From Vishniacozyma victoriae (lineage: Eukaryota > Basidiomycota > Tremellomycetes > Tremellales > Bulleribasidiaceae), in NCBI GenBank assembly GCA_017654735.1, contig JADPYG010000006.1:124001-188000 (forward strand): a stretch of 64,000 bases of DNA, written 5' to 3'. Under the pieces are notes generated by a model. It made no database searches. It saw nothing but the letters and a program-made list of their open reading frames with translations, and was not told where the DNA came from. This document shows positions 39,405 to 49,951 of the stretch, one piece after another; within the stretch, counting starts at the first letter, position 1, and each line of letters begins with the position of its first letter. Both the position numbers and the translations under genes were made by a program.

Positions 39405-40495
39405 TCAAGCTCTGGGGACATCAGAATACAAAGGCGGTAGTTCAACTTGCACCATCCCCCCATCAGTATGTCTGACATATTCAACCTCCTGCTCTCTCCG
39501 TACAGGAGATCGCCGCCCTTCTCCGGTAGGTGTGGTAGCGCTGGGCGATGGGTCACTCCTTCCAGATGTCGTTCCAATAGGTGATGAGGCTTGTTGAGAT
39601 TTAGTGGGTATTGGCGAGATCTGAGAGTGGCTTGGTCCAGTGCTTGTAGATGGAGAAGTGACACCCAACATCTGTTTAGTCTGCCGTTCTAGATCTGTCG
39701 ATTGATCTGTCGTGGTAGTGATCGTAGTAGGTTCGGCAGAGAGCTGCGCGTCCTCCTGCTCTGGACCGAGATCAACCTCCCCTCTCCCAACGTATGGTTC
39801 CACTTTGGGTTCCTCTCCTTCTTCCATAAATTCTTGTTCTTTTTTATATCCATCGTTCCCATTATCGCTCCTGCGTCGTCTCCTTCGCCTCCATAGTAAT
39901 CCAAGTATTAAGCCCAAGATGAGGAGACCGCCGATGACTCCACCTAGTATTCCGCCTATTGCACCTCCTGAGAGACCCGGGGACCTGCCATCAGCCTTAT
40001 ACACGAATAACCAGTGGTCTGAACACACGAGTCGGGAGGTACATAACCCGGTAAACAAGTCACATCACTTGAATTTTCTACCCTGTCAGCCATCTGTCCA
40101 TCGTGGACAACAGAGAAGGAAAAGACATACGAACGGTAGAGGGAGCACTATAGACTATTTGCCCATTACTATCCCTCACAGTCAACGTTATACTGACTCC
40201 AGCAGCTACATTACATTGCCAGACCCTAAACGTCTTATCCGTCTTCAGAGTGACTGCTGGACTTGGCCTGTCAGCTTACCTTGTCTTTGACGTGAAGGAC
40301 ATGGAGTAAGGTACGTACCTGGCTGCAGTTTGGATAGCACCTGCTGCTATATATCCTGCATAGTATGGTGCTTCTCGTCAACTTTTATCCCTATAATAGG
40401 AGAGGGTACATACCAACCCCTCCTGACCAAGTAATAGTGACATTCTGGCATTGTACAAGGGACTGAGGCGTGTTGATGAGGAGATCATTGCTCAT
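39405..40495 (-). CDS. Single-pass membrane protein with WSGG ectodomain
   Basis: Five exons (40495-40414, 40355-40319, 40267-40131, 40077-40029, 39984-39405) give about 294 residues. The first ~115 residues form an ectodomain: TPQSLVQCQNVTITWSGG, then VWQCNVAAGVSITLTVRDSNG. This is a type I recall as widespread and unnamed in basidiomycete cell-surface proteins. A Gly-rich transmembrane helix (GGAIGGILGGVIGGLLILGL) is followed by seven consecutive Arg, then a long Ser/Thr/Pro-rich cytoplasmic tail ending ELPPLYSDVPRA. No signal peptide was found before the ATG at 40495. The frame is open further 5' without an ATG, so a 5' exon is probably missing from this model. It shares its ectodomain with the gene at 45421-46236 and is the distal member of a six-gene same-strand array. 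Function unknown. Confidence 0.65.
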
Positions 40496-40813
40496 CCTTT
40501 CTGATGTATCTAGTCGATGTTGACCGTATGTGAAGTGGAAAGTATGTCTGATGATCGTCGTACTGATGCTCGGCTGGATCTGTACTTGCCGGTCATGAAC
40601 GGAGGGAGAAGGACAGAAGCTGTACCCCACTTAGCTCACGTGCGAATCCCTTAGCGCCGGCGCTAACCAGGAGGAGTATCTCGGGTGGGTGAGTCAAGTT
40701 AGGTTAGTACTACCACTTGTCATGCATGAAGGCTTTTACTTAGCATGAAAGGCGTGTATATGTCAATTCATTCACTTCATGCGGGAGAGCTGTACTCGCC
40801 CATCTTCCGACGA
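40496..40813. other. Intergenic region, possible missing 5' exon
   Basis: 318 bp between two array genes. It should hold the promoter of the gene ending at 39405, and perhaps its signal-peptide exon, but none of the short ATG frames I tried gives a signal peptide in phase. Confidence 0.4.
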
Positions 40814-41303
40814 TCAGACTCCAGTAGTCTTTCCATTATTCTCTCGAGGTGATACCTCTTCGGTCATTTCGACAGCCCCATTGGGTTCAGGTCCCGCCTT
40901 TTTCGATTTACGCTGCATCAATCAGTGAAATACGAGTGATAAAGCCCAGAGACTCACTCGTACATTTCTAGCCCGCAACTTCCTCGTCATGTAGCACATA
41001 AAGCACAGGAAGCAGATAAGGAAAATGATTCCACCGACTACAGCCGAGGTGATCCTCGCAACCCTTTTGCCTTCCGGAGTCGAGCTCCATTTGACTCTTT
41101 CGATCAGCTCTACCTGTCAATTGAGTGGTGAAGGGGGAATACTTCTTGGTCGTCTTTGCCAGACTGGCGAGGGATGGCGTGGCTCCGAGGGCTTTCTATC
41201 AGTTGATGAGAGGGAAAGTGAGGGATAGCTTACATGCTACTGAAGTGGTCTGGGCCGATAGGCCTACGGCAAACAGAGCGGGGATTAAGAGGCTTGGAAT
41301 CAT
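40814..41303 (-). CDS. Small bitopic membrane protein, array member 1
   Basis: Four exons (41303-41234, 41191-41143, 41096-40958, 40912-40814) give 118 residues. The signal peptide is MIPSLLIPALFAVGLSAQ. A short ectodomain with SLAKTTKKVKWSSTPEGKR follows, then the helix ITSAVVGGIIFLICFLCFMC and a basic juxtamembrane run (MTRKLRARNVRRKSKKAG). The tail is acidic and polar, ending ENNGKTTGV. Exon 1 ends in phase 1 and exon 2 in phase 2, as in its neighbours. The TTKKVK stretch before the helix matches the next gene (TTKKVKVKGK). Both acceptors used lie four bases past a more obvious AG (GATAGAAAG, GATCGAAAG); only these keep the frame. The frame is open for about 125 codons 5' of the chosen ATG, but a clean signal peptide argues for this start. 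Confidence 0.62.
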
Positions 41304-41945
41304 GATGAATAGTAATGTCTCAATCACAAAGAAACTACAAGAGGTAGAGAACCGTAAGTCGTTGTTGCCCTCTACAGATCTTGAAAATCGTGCTGGGGGG
41401 TCCTTTGATGAGATTTGGATCTGACGCCCTTCATGGGACCCGAGTGCCTGGTGACCACGACCACGTCTATGCTCAGCATCTTCAAGGAACAGAACATGTT
41501 CGTCGCTCTCAAAACAACGAACAGCTGTGACATCAATATGTCTCCAGCTCTTTTCACTGGGGAGCCGGACCACAAGCGGTCCGTCACTGAAAGCATCTCT
41601 GGGGATATCGAAGAACGAACATCCCATAAAACGCCCGTGGGCGTTGCTTGACCGGGCTGTCAATACCTTGAGGGACAATGCCCATAAGTATCCAGCACGA
41701 TATGGTGGGGATCAGCTGGTATGCATATAACACATAGGTAATCAAACCATAGAATTAAATTAAAATTGAGGTCGTACATCATTTCCCCCGGATCACCAAC
41801 TTCCCAAACCTCGACTAGATAGTGACGTAAAATAGGAGATTTAAACATGGGCAACACCTTCATTCCTCTGTTGAAGCGGGACACCATTGGTCTCGTGAAC
41901 GGTAGAGCTTTCACCGACCATTTTCTGACATATCAGCCTCAAATC
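41304..41945. other. Intergenic region within membrane-protein array
   Basis: 642 bp, the longest gap in the array. Overlapping short frames occur on both strands (for example 41415-41651 plus and 41304-41678 minus) but none has a signal peptide, transmembrane helix or splice pattern like the neighbours. Possibly a decayed copy plus the promoter of member 1. Confidence 0.4.
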
Positions 41946-42386
41946 TCATTCATCCCGATACTGATACAGGGATGGCGAAAAGGGATGACCTACAGGTTCA
42001 TGAGATACACCTCCGAAAGCTTTCTTCTTCTGCGCTCGCTTGTATAATACAAAAGCGATAATAGCGAGGATGATAACAGCGATTACGATTCCAACAATAA
42101 GACCTGCGAGGCTACCTTTTCGGATCTTTGACCTATCATCAGTTGTCAGATCTGATGACAGGAGAGCATATAGGACAGAGCCTGAAAACAAAGAGTGGAC
42201 TCACTTTCCCTTCACTTTTACTTTCTTGGTAGTGACGGCGAGATTGATGATTTTAGTGGCGACCTCATTTCTTGTGGAATCGGCTAAGAGTCAGTGAAGG
42301 TTATGGTGAAGGTACATAGACATACCGAGAGGTTGAGCCGAAGCAATAGCAGTAAGGACGACAAGAAAGAAAACAGCGAGCATCAT
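41946..42386 (-). CDS. Small bitopic membrane protein, array member 2
   Basis: Three exons (42386-42326, 42283-42205, 42132-41946) give 108 residues. The signal peptide is MMLAVFFLVVLTAIASAQ. The ectodomain is only about 30 residues (NEVATKIINLAVTTKKVK). The helix is SLAGLIVGIVIAVIILAIIAFVLY, followed by KRAQKKK and a short tail ending SLYQYRDE. It is the closest relative of array member 5 (44398-45050): the pair share TKIINLAVTT / TKVINHTVTT and the helix ending LYKR.xKKK. Exon phases are the same (1 then 2). Intron 2 is 72 nt. Such a protein would sit in the plasma or a secretory membrane with the N-terminus outside. No enzyme or receptor domain is visible; function unknown. Confidence 0.7.
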
Positions 42387-42656
42387 TGTCACTTAGTGGA
42401 TATCAGGTCAAGACGGAGGTAAGAAGACGACTGAGGGTCGTTCAACGCTCTTTATGTATTTTCACTCTGGGTCTATTTCGGGTGAGAAGAAGTCCTTTGT
42501 GTAATGACGATTGTGTGTACGAGAAGAAGAAGGCGGAAAGGGGCGGAGTGTGGGTGCCTGTAAACTTGTGTTCTTTTTGTCAATAACCAGCAGAGGTGAG
42601 GATACAGCGTTACATGTCATTGATTATAGTAGATATGCCTACATCTTCTCTCAGGG

Positions 42657-43156
42657 CTAGACCGCCAAGGTCGAGCCGAAATGACCATCCCCCTCGGTCC
42701 GTCGCTGCTCTGGAGCCACACTCCCAGGTTCCGACTTCACCTATCAATCAGCTTAACTTACTCTGTCAGTGACAAATCGACCTACAGCTAGGACTTGTCC
42801 ATCTCCGTCTGTTTTGGATATCGCTTGTCTCTTCAAATGGCGCATATGCGCAACGATAATGACCGATATGACGACGACGAAGAATATACCGGCGATAGTA
42901 CAGCCTACTATCAAGCCGGCTTTGTTTCTTTTGGTCCTCCTGTTTTGTCAGCTTTGGATTTGCTTGGTGTACGTACATGATCTACGTGACTGGCTTGGTG
43001 GGTACTACTACCCTGAAGAGGGCGGTGGGATTGTCAAGGGTGCTTGAGACTGCTCATTAGAAACATTAGTGAGTGTTCGACGGACTTACCGATGTCTCCA
43101 ATACCAAGAACCGAGGGGATGAATGTGGATATGGTTATCAAGAGCGCTATCAACAT
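42657..43156 (-). CDS. Small bitopic membrane protein, array member 3
   Basis: Four exons (43156-43090, 43049-42986, 42939-42786, 42740-42657) give 122 residues. The signal peptide is MLIALLITISTFIPSVLG. The ectodomain VSSTLDNPTALFRVVVPTKP is followed by TRTKRNKAGLIVGCTIAG, the start of the helix, and a basic stop-transfer MRHLKRQ. The tail ends in RRTEGDGHFGSTLAV, whose GHFGS block is shared with array member 4. The last intron is best read as 45 nt (42741-42785, donor GTAGGT), which keeps the frame; a 21-nt reading is possible on paper but too short. Exon 1 ends in phase 1 and exon 2 in phase 2 as in members 1, 2 and 5. Function unknown. Confidence 0.65.
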
Positions 43157-43566
43157 CGATGTTGATACGGTGAGAGATGATCAATGGCATACAAAGTCAT
43201 AGAACCCAATCTTTTGGATGAGCTTGGACATGATTGAACCTCGCTAATTAAGTGTCCTTTGGGAATCAAGATTATGTGTGTAGAAAAGTCAGAGCGTTAG
43301 TTCGGTTCCCTGTACAGTTGATTACCTAGGGTCGAGCTAGAGTCGAGTTTTAGCACAGGATATATACACATACAGTACTAGTGAGAATAATGAACCTGAT
43401 ACGGATTATTGGAATTGTCAATATTATCGTTAAAAACGCATCAATTGGCCCCAGAAGCCCCAATCCCTGTTCGTCCCTGATTCCATGATCGTCGGTTGTG
43501 GTACCATATCCGAGATACGCGTTACATGTCATGAATTATTCGTTGATGGATACAGAATTGCTGCTA
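43157..43566. promoter_or_regulatory. Upstream region of array member 3
   Basis: 410 bp without a supported gene. It should contain the promoter of array member 3 (minus strand) and the 3' end of member 4. Confidence 0.4.
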
Positions 43567-44054
43567 TCATGCATGCAATCCTGATCCGAAATGCCCATTC
43601 CCTTCTTCATGATCTCGAAGAACTTGATCATGATGAGCCTCTCCAGCTGGGTCCGACTTCCCCTACCATATCAGCTTATCCCCGTATCAGAAGTTTTAAC
43701 TCACAGTTTCGATACGAGCCTGTTTCCGAGCCTGTCTCTCAGCCCTCAAGGCGAGAGTCCGCTTCTTGCGTTCTCGTAGATGCATCACCATGACGACCCC
43801 GAATACGATGACCATGAAGAGAGCGCCAATGACAGATCCAGCGATCAAGCCCGGTCGACTTGTCTGGGGTCTTTGATGATCAGTTTTCCTCTATACTCGG
43901 GTTTGGTACTTACTTCAAGGGGGCCCGAGTAGAGGATTCTGCTGAGTTCGCGACCGTGGTCGATTCGATATCCAGTGTACGTGTGGAAGCTTTCGATCAG
44001 CGGGTTCTAGTGGTCGCGTAGAGACTAATAGGTTGATTGTGCAGAACTGCTCAT
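43567..44054 (-). CDS. Small membrane protein, array member 4, 5' end unsure
   Basis: The two 3' exons are firm: 43863-43705 encodes the helix LIAGSVIGALFMVIVFGVVM with MVMHLRERKKR and a basic helical run, and 43662-43567 encodes the tail ending EEGNGHFGSGLHA. The GHFGS block matches array member 3. The 5' part is doubtful. A model with exons 44054-44026 and 43989-43914 keeps the frame (119 residues) but gives no signal peptide and needs a weak GTCTCT donor. The alternative reading of the 43989-43914 exon in the family's usual phases (1 and 2) gives a Ser/Thr-rich ectodomain ending APL, but then no first exon can be found. It may be a decaying copy or have a distant first exon. Confidence 0.45.
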
Positions 44055-44397
44055 GTGGACCAAATTAATGTATAGGAAGGATTATGTGGATATTACAACA
44101 ACTGTCGATCGAATGGGAAATTTACAGATGGCGTCGAATAATATATTTACAGCTGTATTGAGGCGGGAATGTGATCGGGATATGACTAATGGAGTCCTCG
44201 GGATTGACTCATACACTGCAGATCTGGAGGGGGGACATGGCGCTAATTCGGTACAAATGCCGATGCCGAGATCGGGCGATTTACAGATTGTAGAGTGCAC
44301 AGGAATTGATGCATGATTTGATTAAATGGAAATGGAAGAGGAATGTACATGAACTATAAGGATGTTTCGTTATCATAACCACGATGTAAGGGACCCA
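44055..44397. other. Intergenic region within membrane-protein array
   Basis: 343 bp. I searched the minus strand for a signal-peptide exon for array member 4 and found none. Open frames on both strands look non-coding. Confidence 0.4.
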
Positions 44398-45050
44398 TTA
44401 CTTGGAACTAGAAGCCACTACCACATCCGTCCCGAGCTCCACCACCTTCGGTTGCTGAGCTACCAGATCCGAATTAGAATGCGGAATAGCAGGTTGACTA
44501 GCATATGCCATTTCCCCAGGTACAACCGGAGCAGCCTCTACGACCTTCTCCTTCTCCTCAACTCCAACCTCTTCTTCTTCTTCACCGGGCTGTTTTGGGT
44601 TGAGAGCAGATTGTTTCTTTTTATGTCGTTTGTATAAGAACGCGGCGATGACGAGGAGTATGATAACACCAATGACGGCCCCGATAATGATGCCTGCTAG
44701 TTTGCCGGTCACAAGGGCGGGTCTGATGTCAGCTTGCGAAGGCGAAGGTAGGGGGAAGGGGACGTACTTGGAGCTCCCGGATCTATACTTGCCAGTGGTA
44801 ACAGTATGATTGATCACCTTCGTTCTCACCCCACCACCTCCAGAATCATCGAGCTTGGTAGTCTTGGTTCCGCTGACTCTCTTGGATGTTTTGGCTGGTT
44901 GTCAGCGTTGGTGAGAGGGAGGGAAGGAAGAAATGGATGAGACATACCAAAATTGGCGGACGTGAAAGTAGGAAGCGCGTCGGTCGGCAGTGGGAGCGGT
45001 TGAGGGAGAGCTATCACGCTAGTGAGGAGTGTGATGAATGTGAATAGCAT
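44398..45050 (-). CDS. Small bitopic membrane protein, array member 5
   Basis: Three exons (45050-44948, 44894-44768, 44722-44398) give 184 residues, the longest of the five. The signal peptide is MLFTFITLLTSVIALP. The ectodomain contains KTTKLDDSGGGG and VRTKVINHTVTTGKYRSG. The helix is LAGIIIGAVIGVIILLVIAAFLY with KRHKKK after it. The cytoplasmic tail of about 80 residues has a run of five Glu and is acidic. Intron 2 (44723-44767) is 45 nt and has no stop in frame, so an unspliced form would add 15 residues before the helix. Signal, phases and TKVIN...TVTT motif tie it to member 2. It diverges from the GPI-like protein gene at 45421. Function unknown. Confidence 0.7.
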
Positions 45051-45420
45051 GGCGATAGGGGAGAGAGATTGTAAATGATGAGAAAGAGGGGACTAGTCTG
45101 TTGGATATATAAAGGTGTGAAGGCTGTGCCAAGAGGTTGAGATGCTATTCTCAAGATCCCTTCCTTTATTACTCGGGACCGAAAAGGGGATCTACCTACA
45201 AGATGAGTAGGGTCATTCAACACGAGGCAGATAGGGTATTAATCAATTAAAGTTGTTATAAAGGACGGTCAACCTGAATTTCGGGTTTACGGTCAGGGGA
45301 AGGGGAGGTCCGTGAATTTGTACTCAGTATACACACAACGCTAGGACTTCTATTCCGCCCTATTCAACAGAGTACGGCCATGTATCTCTTTCATCATCAT
45401 CACTCACTTCAACTCATACC
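45051..45420. promoter_or_regulatory. Bidirectional promoter of the membrane-protein block
   Basis: 370 bp between divergent starts of array member 5 and the WSGG/GPI-like gene. No recognisable factor sites; AT-rich near 45240-45260. Confidence 0.4.
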
Positions 45421-46236
45421 ATGTTGGCTTTCATTCCTGCCATGATCGCTGGATTGGTTTTGGTCAGTGCACAGATCCCATCGCCCAATATTACCATTTC
45501 CACTTTACCCACTTTTTCAACTTGTCAACCTGCTATAATCAACTGGTCCGGTGGATCATGTATGTCCTTTTCCCATTTCAGCTTCTACCATCTTGGTATC
45601 TCCGTCAGCTGATAAGCAGCACCATACAGGGTGTACATTTACCCGAACGACTGGACTAATTCTACCGATTGGATGTAAGTCATGGTCACTTACTTCAAGG
45701 TCCGTGCTGATTTCAGAATTGAACTCCCTGTGACCACTCGAACATCAGTTACCTGGAATGTCAACCTCGCAGCTGGATCTGGTATCGTAGTAAACGTCTG
45801 GGACCGCGTCAATGATGAATACTCTGAACCTTCTTATATCCGTTCGTCTATCCACACCCGAAAGATGAAGCTGATGAAATAGAGGATAGCGGAGATGATT
45901 CCTGTATCAACACCAATGGGACTTTCCAGTCTTCGTATGTTCCTCTGAAAGGATTACACTGATATCAGACCTGGATTGGAGAGCCGACTTTCAACATCCA
46001 TGACATCTGTTGCTCGAGTTTCGACATCATCCCGAGTAACTCCGTCCGTCGTGTCGACTCCTCGAGAAACAACGTCAAGGACTCAGAATGTACCAGCGAC
46101 ATCGGTAGCTTCTTCAGCGGCTCCCCCTTCAGCTACTGTTACTGTCGTGCAAGGCAACGGAGCGGGGAAGACGGAAGGAGGACCTTGGATGTTGAGCACG
46201 TTCCTGGTTGGATGTTTTGTTTTCCGGGCTCTGTGA
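45421..46236 (+). CDS. Secreted WSGG-domain protein, probably GPI-anchored
   Basis: Five exons (45421-45559, 45620-45674, 45717-45841, 45883-45934, 45969-46236) give 212 residues. A signal peptide (MLAFIPAMIAGLVLVSAQ) leads into FSTCQPAIINWSGGSSPYRV, then VTWNVNLAAGSGIVVNVWD, the same ectodomain as in the gene at 39405-40495. A Ser/Thr-rich stalk of about 80 residues follows, then a weak omega-site-like GNGAGK and a short hydrophobic C-terminus (MLSTFLVGCFVFRAL) with no charged tail, as expected for a GPI anchor signal. One intron (45842-45882) uses a GTTCGT donor, which is unusual here, but it alone keeps the frame. Likely a cell-wall or plasma-membrane surface protein; ligand and role unknown. 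Confidence 0.72.
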
Positions 46237-46482
46237 TGACACCTCTTTTCTTTGTTTCTCTGGTAGAATGTCCCCTTCGCTTTCCCTGGTATAATAGGTT
46301 CTATAGTAGCTGTGCAACACCTCATGACGTGTCGATACTCGACACCTATCCCCAGTCCAGTTCAATAAATGTGGCTTGGCTCTTACCCTGAAACTCAGCG
46401 CGTCCACGTCGCAGCCAATCCAATCTCGAAATTCCATCTCCCCACCTCTTGTACCTCTACCCTCTTTTGTCTGCATATAATC

Positions 46483-48382
46483 ATGTCGGACCCAGTCAAG
46501 TCGGCCAATGGCTCTGCCAAACCGGCCTTCACCACGTAAGCTAGCTGCTGTCATATATCACCTAAGCTGACGGGCAGGACCAACTACAAGTCCATTGCGA
46601 ATGCCCCTCTCCCAGCTGAAGGTTCCGCTTCATTCAACAATCTTCATTTCGCCGGAGCCATCATCGCAGTCCCATGGCTCATTACCAAGCTCCTCCCCTT
46701 CAAGACAGGATGGACATTCTACTTCTTCCTAGGTCTCCTTACTGGTATTCCCGTCGCCATAGGATACTGGGCTATCATGTCTAGGATTGGTCAGAGGATT
46801 AATGAAAAAGTCCCATTCCCCGGTAAACCCGTGGAACATTATATCGATTTGAAAAACAGTGAACTTAGGAAATATGCCGAGGCTGGAAAGAAGTTGCCTA
46901 TGCAGAAATTCCATGATGAGTTCTTTGATGGAAAGGTTGATTTCAAGGGGGACGTGCTTGAAATTATGGAATACAGGCATGATTGGGCTTCTTTCGGTTT
47001 CACCAAGGAGGTAAGCTAAATCAGCCGTTTTCATGTGATGTCGCAAGCTAACAGTAGCTCTTCCGATATGTCTTTTTCAACCTCATCCCAGAGGTGGTCA
47101 TGCACTCTCGAGCCCAAGATGAAGAACAAGTCCGAGACCACTACGACCGAGGAAATGATTTCTACTCCTGGTTCCTAGGAGAGAGGATGGTCTACACCGG
47201 TGGGCTTATTAAGGATATCAACAAGATGGAAACTCTTGAGGAATTACAGGATAACAAGATGACTATGGTTTGTGATAAATTGGATTTGAAGGAGGGTGAT
47301 AGGTTGCTGGATATTGGTTGTGGATGGGGTACTCTTGTTACCCATGCCGCCAAGAACTACGGAGCAGATGTTACTGGTGGTACGTCCCCTCTCTCTATTT
47401 ACGGCCAGCGCTTACTCGTAGTCACTCTCGCTAGGGAACAAGCCGCATTCGGTTCCAAGCGATTACAAGAGAACAACATTCCCGAATCTCAAGGTCGAAT
47501 CCTCTGCCACGACTTCCGAGATGTCCCAAACCGATCTGGATACTACAACAAGATCTCATGTCTCGAAATGGCAGAACACGTCGGTATCAGGCGATACTCT
47601 ACTTTCCTCAAGGACGTCTACAACTTGCTCGCCGATGATGGTATTATGGTTTTCCAGGTTGCTGGTATTAGGACTAATTGGCAATATGAGGATCTCAACT
47701 GGGGTCTCTTGTAAGCACATGTTCCCTACTGCTGGGATGTAAGCTGATGGGCAGTATGAACAAATACGTATTCCCCGGTGCGGACGCCTCCCTTCCTCTC
47801 GGATGGGTCGTATCTAAGGTCAGCTCACTGTTGCCGCGAGCAAAGTTCTAGCTGATCCCCAGCTCGAGGCTGCGAACTTCGAGATCAAGTCCGTTGATGT
47901 CCTCGGTGTTCACTACTCGGCTACTATTCACCGATGGTACCTGAATTGGGTCTCCAACAAGGACGCCGTAGTCGCCAAATACGGTATTAGGTGGTACAGG
48001 ATCTGGGTCTACTTCTTGGCTTACTCCGTCATGTAAGTCAGCTACCGAACATGCGAAATATAAGCTGACTTGATAGTATCTCTCGGTAAGCTAGTCTCAG
48101 ACGGTTCAAGAGTCCAGCTAATGATATAGACAAGGATCAGCTTCGATCTTCCAGATCACCTGTCACAAGAACTTGAACGGTTTCCACCGAGTACGTCCCT
48201 CTCCCTTTGATCAATCAGTGCTAACGATCAGATCGACGGTGTCAACTCTCACTTGTCCATCCAAGCTCCTGTCTCCAGGAAGATCGAGTAAGCTCTCCAA
48301 TCATGCTCTCCAATGGGTTGAGCTGACATACAGACCCGCTCGATCTCACCTCGATATGTGGGAGAAGCAGACTCTTCATTAG
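46483..48382 (+). CDS. SMT1: Sphingolipid C9-methyltransferase
   Basis: Ten exons (46483-46535, 46578-47010, 47058-47379, 47422-47710, 47755-47818, 47863-48032, 48077-48085, 48130-48190, 48232-48287, 48334-48382) give 501 residues. Two N-terminal helices (FAGAIIAVPWLITKLL and a second near residues 75-100) anchor it in the ER. The cyclopropane-synthase-like domain shows HYDRGNDFYSWFLGERMVYT, the SAM site LLDIGCGWGTLVTHAAKNYG, VTGVTLAREQ and ISCLEMAEHVG. The enzyme adds the C9 methyl group to the sphingoid base of fungal ceramide on the way to glucosylceramide, a step absent from animals and plants. Exon 7 is only 9 nt; without it the frame is kept but three residues (I S R junction) are lost. 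Its partner in the pathway, LCB2, is also in this window. Confidence 0.95.
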
Positions 48383-48710
48383 AGAATGAGATAGAGATAG
48401 ACCCATTTGTGGGAATAGACATATCTAGAAATAAGAGGGACACTCCTCATGCCCTCAACAAATATACTTGGAATCATACCAAAAGATGTGGACGATGCAT
48501 CATGCTAGAGACCTTGTGACAGACGTGAACTTGGCAAAATAGATTCATGACAGCTTTTCGCCAACTGACGCAACCTTTAGAAGACCGTCTTTCAACTTAA
48601 TTTGAAATACTCATAAGAAGCATGATTCATGCCCAACTGGTCTACATCTGTATATTTCTATCGAGACACGCTACACATCTCTTTTTTCAAGTTGAGGATG
48701 AAACGCCTGA
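48383..48710. other. Convergent 3' intergenic region
   Basis: 328 bp between the SMT1 and oxidoreductase stops; no open frame of note. Confidence 0.5.

Positions 48711-49951
<1,241 letters not shown>

Noticed and set aside
39985..40028. 20-nt intron before the helix of the WSGG membrane protein
   Set aside because: A 44-nt intron with donor GTGTGT keeps the frame and is of normal size.
40880..40895. tRNA-like T-loop sequence (GGTTCAGGTCCC)
   Set aside because: No acceptor or anticodon stem around it, and it lies in the coding tail of array member 1.
42741..42785. 21-nt intron in array member 3
   Set aside because: The upstream GTAGGT donor gives a usual 45-nt intron in the same phase.
44723..44767. 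Treating this 45-nt open stretch as coding in array member 5
   Set aside because: It has a GTACGT donor, a GCTGAC branch and a CAG acceptor, and paralogues have an intron at the same place and phase.
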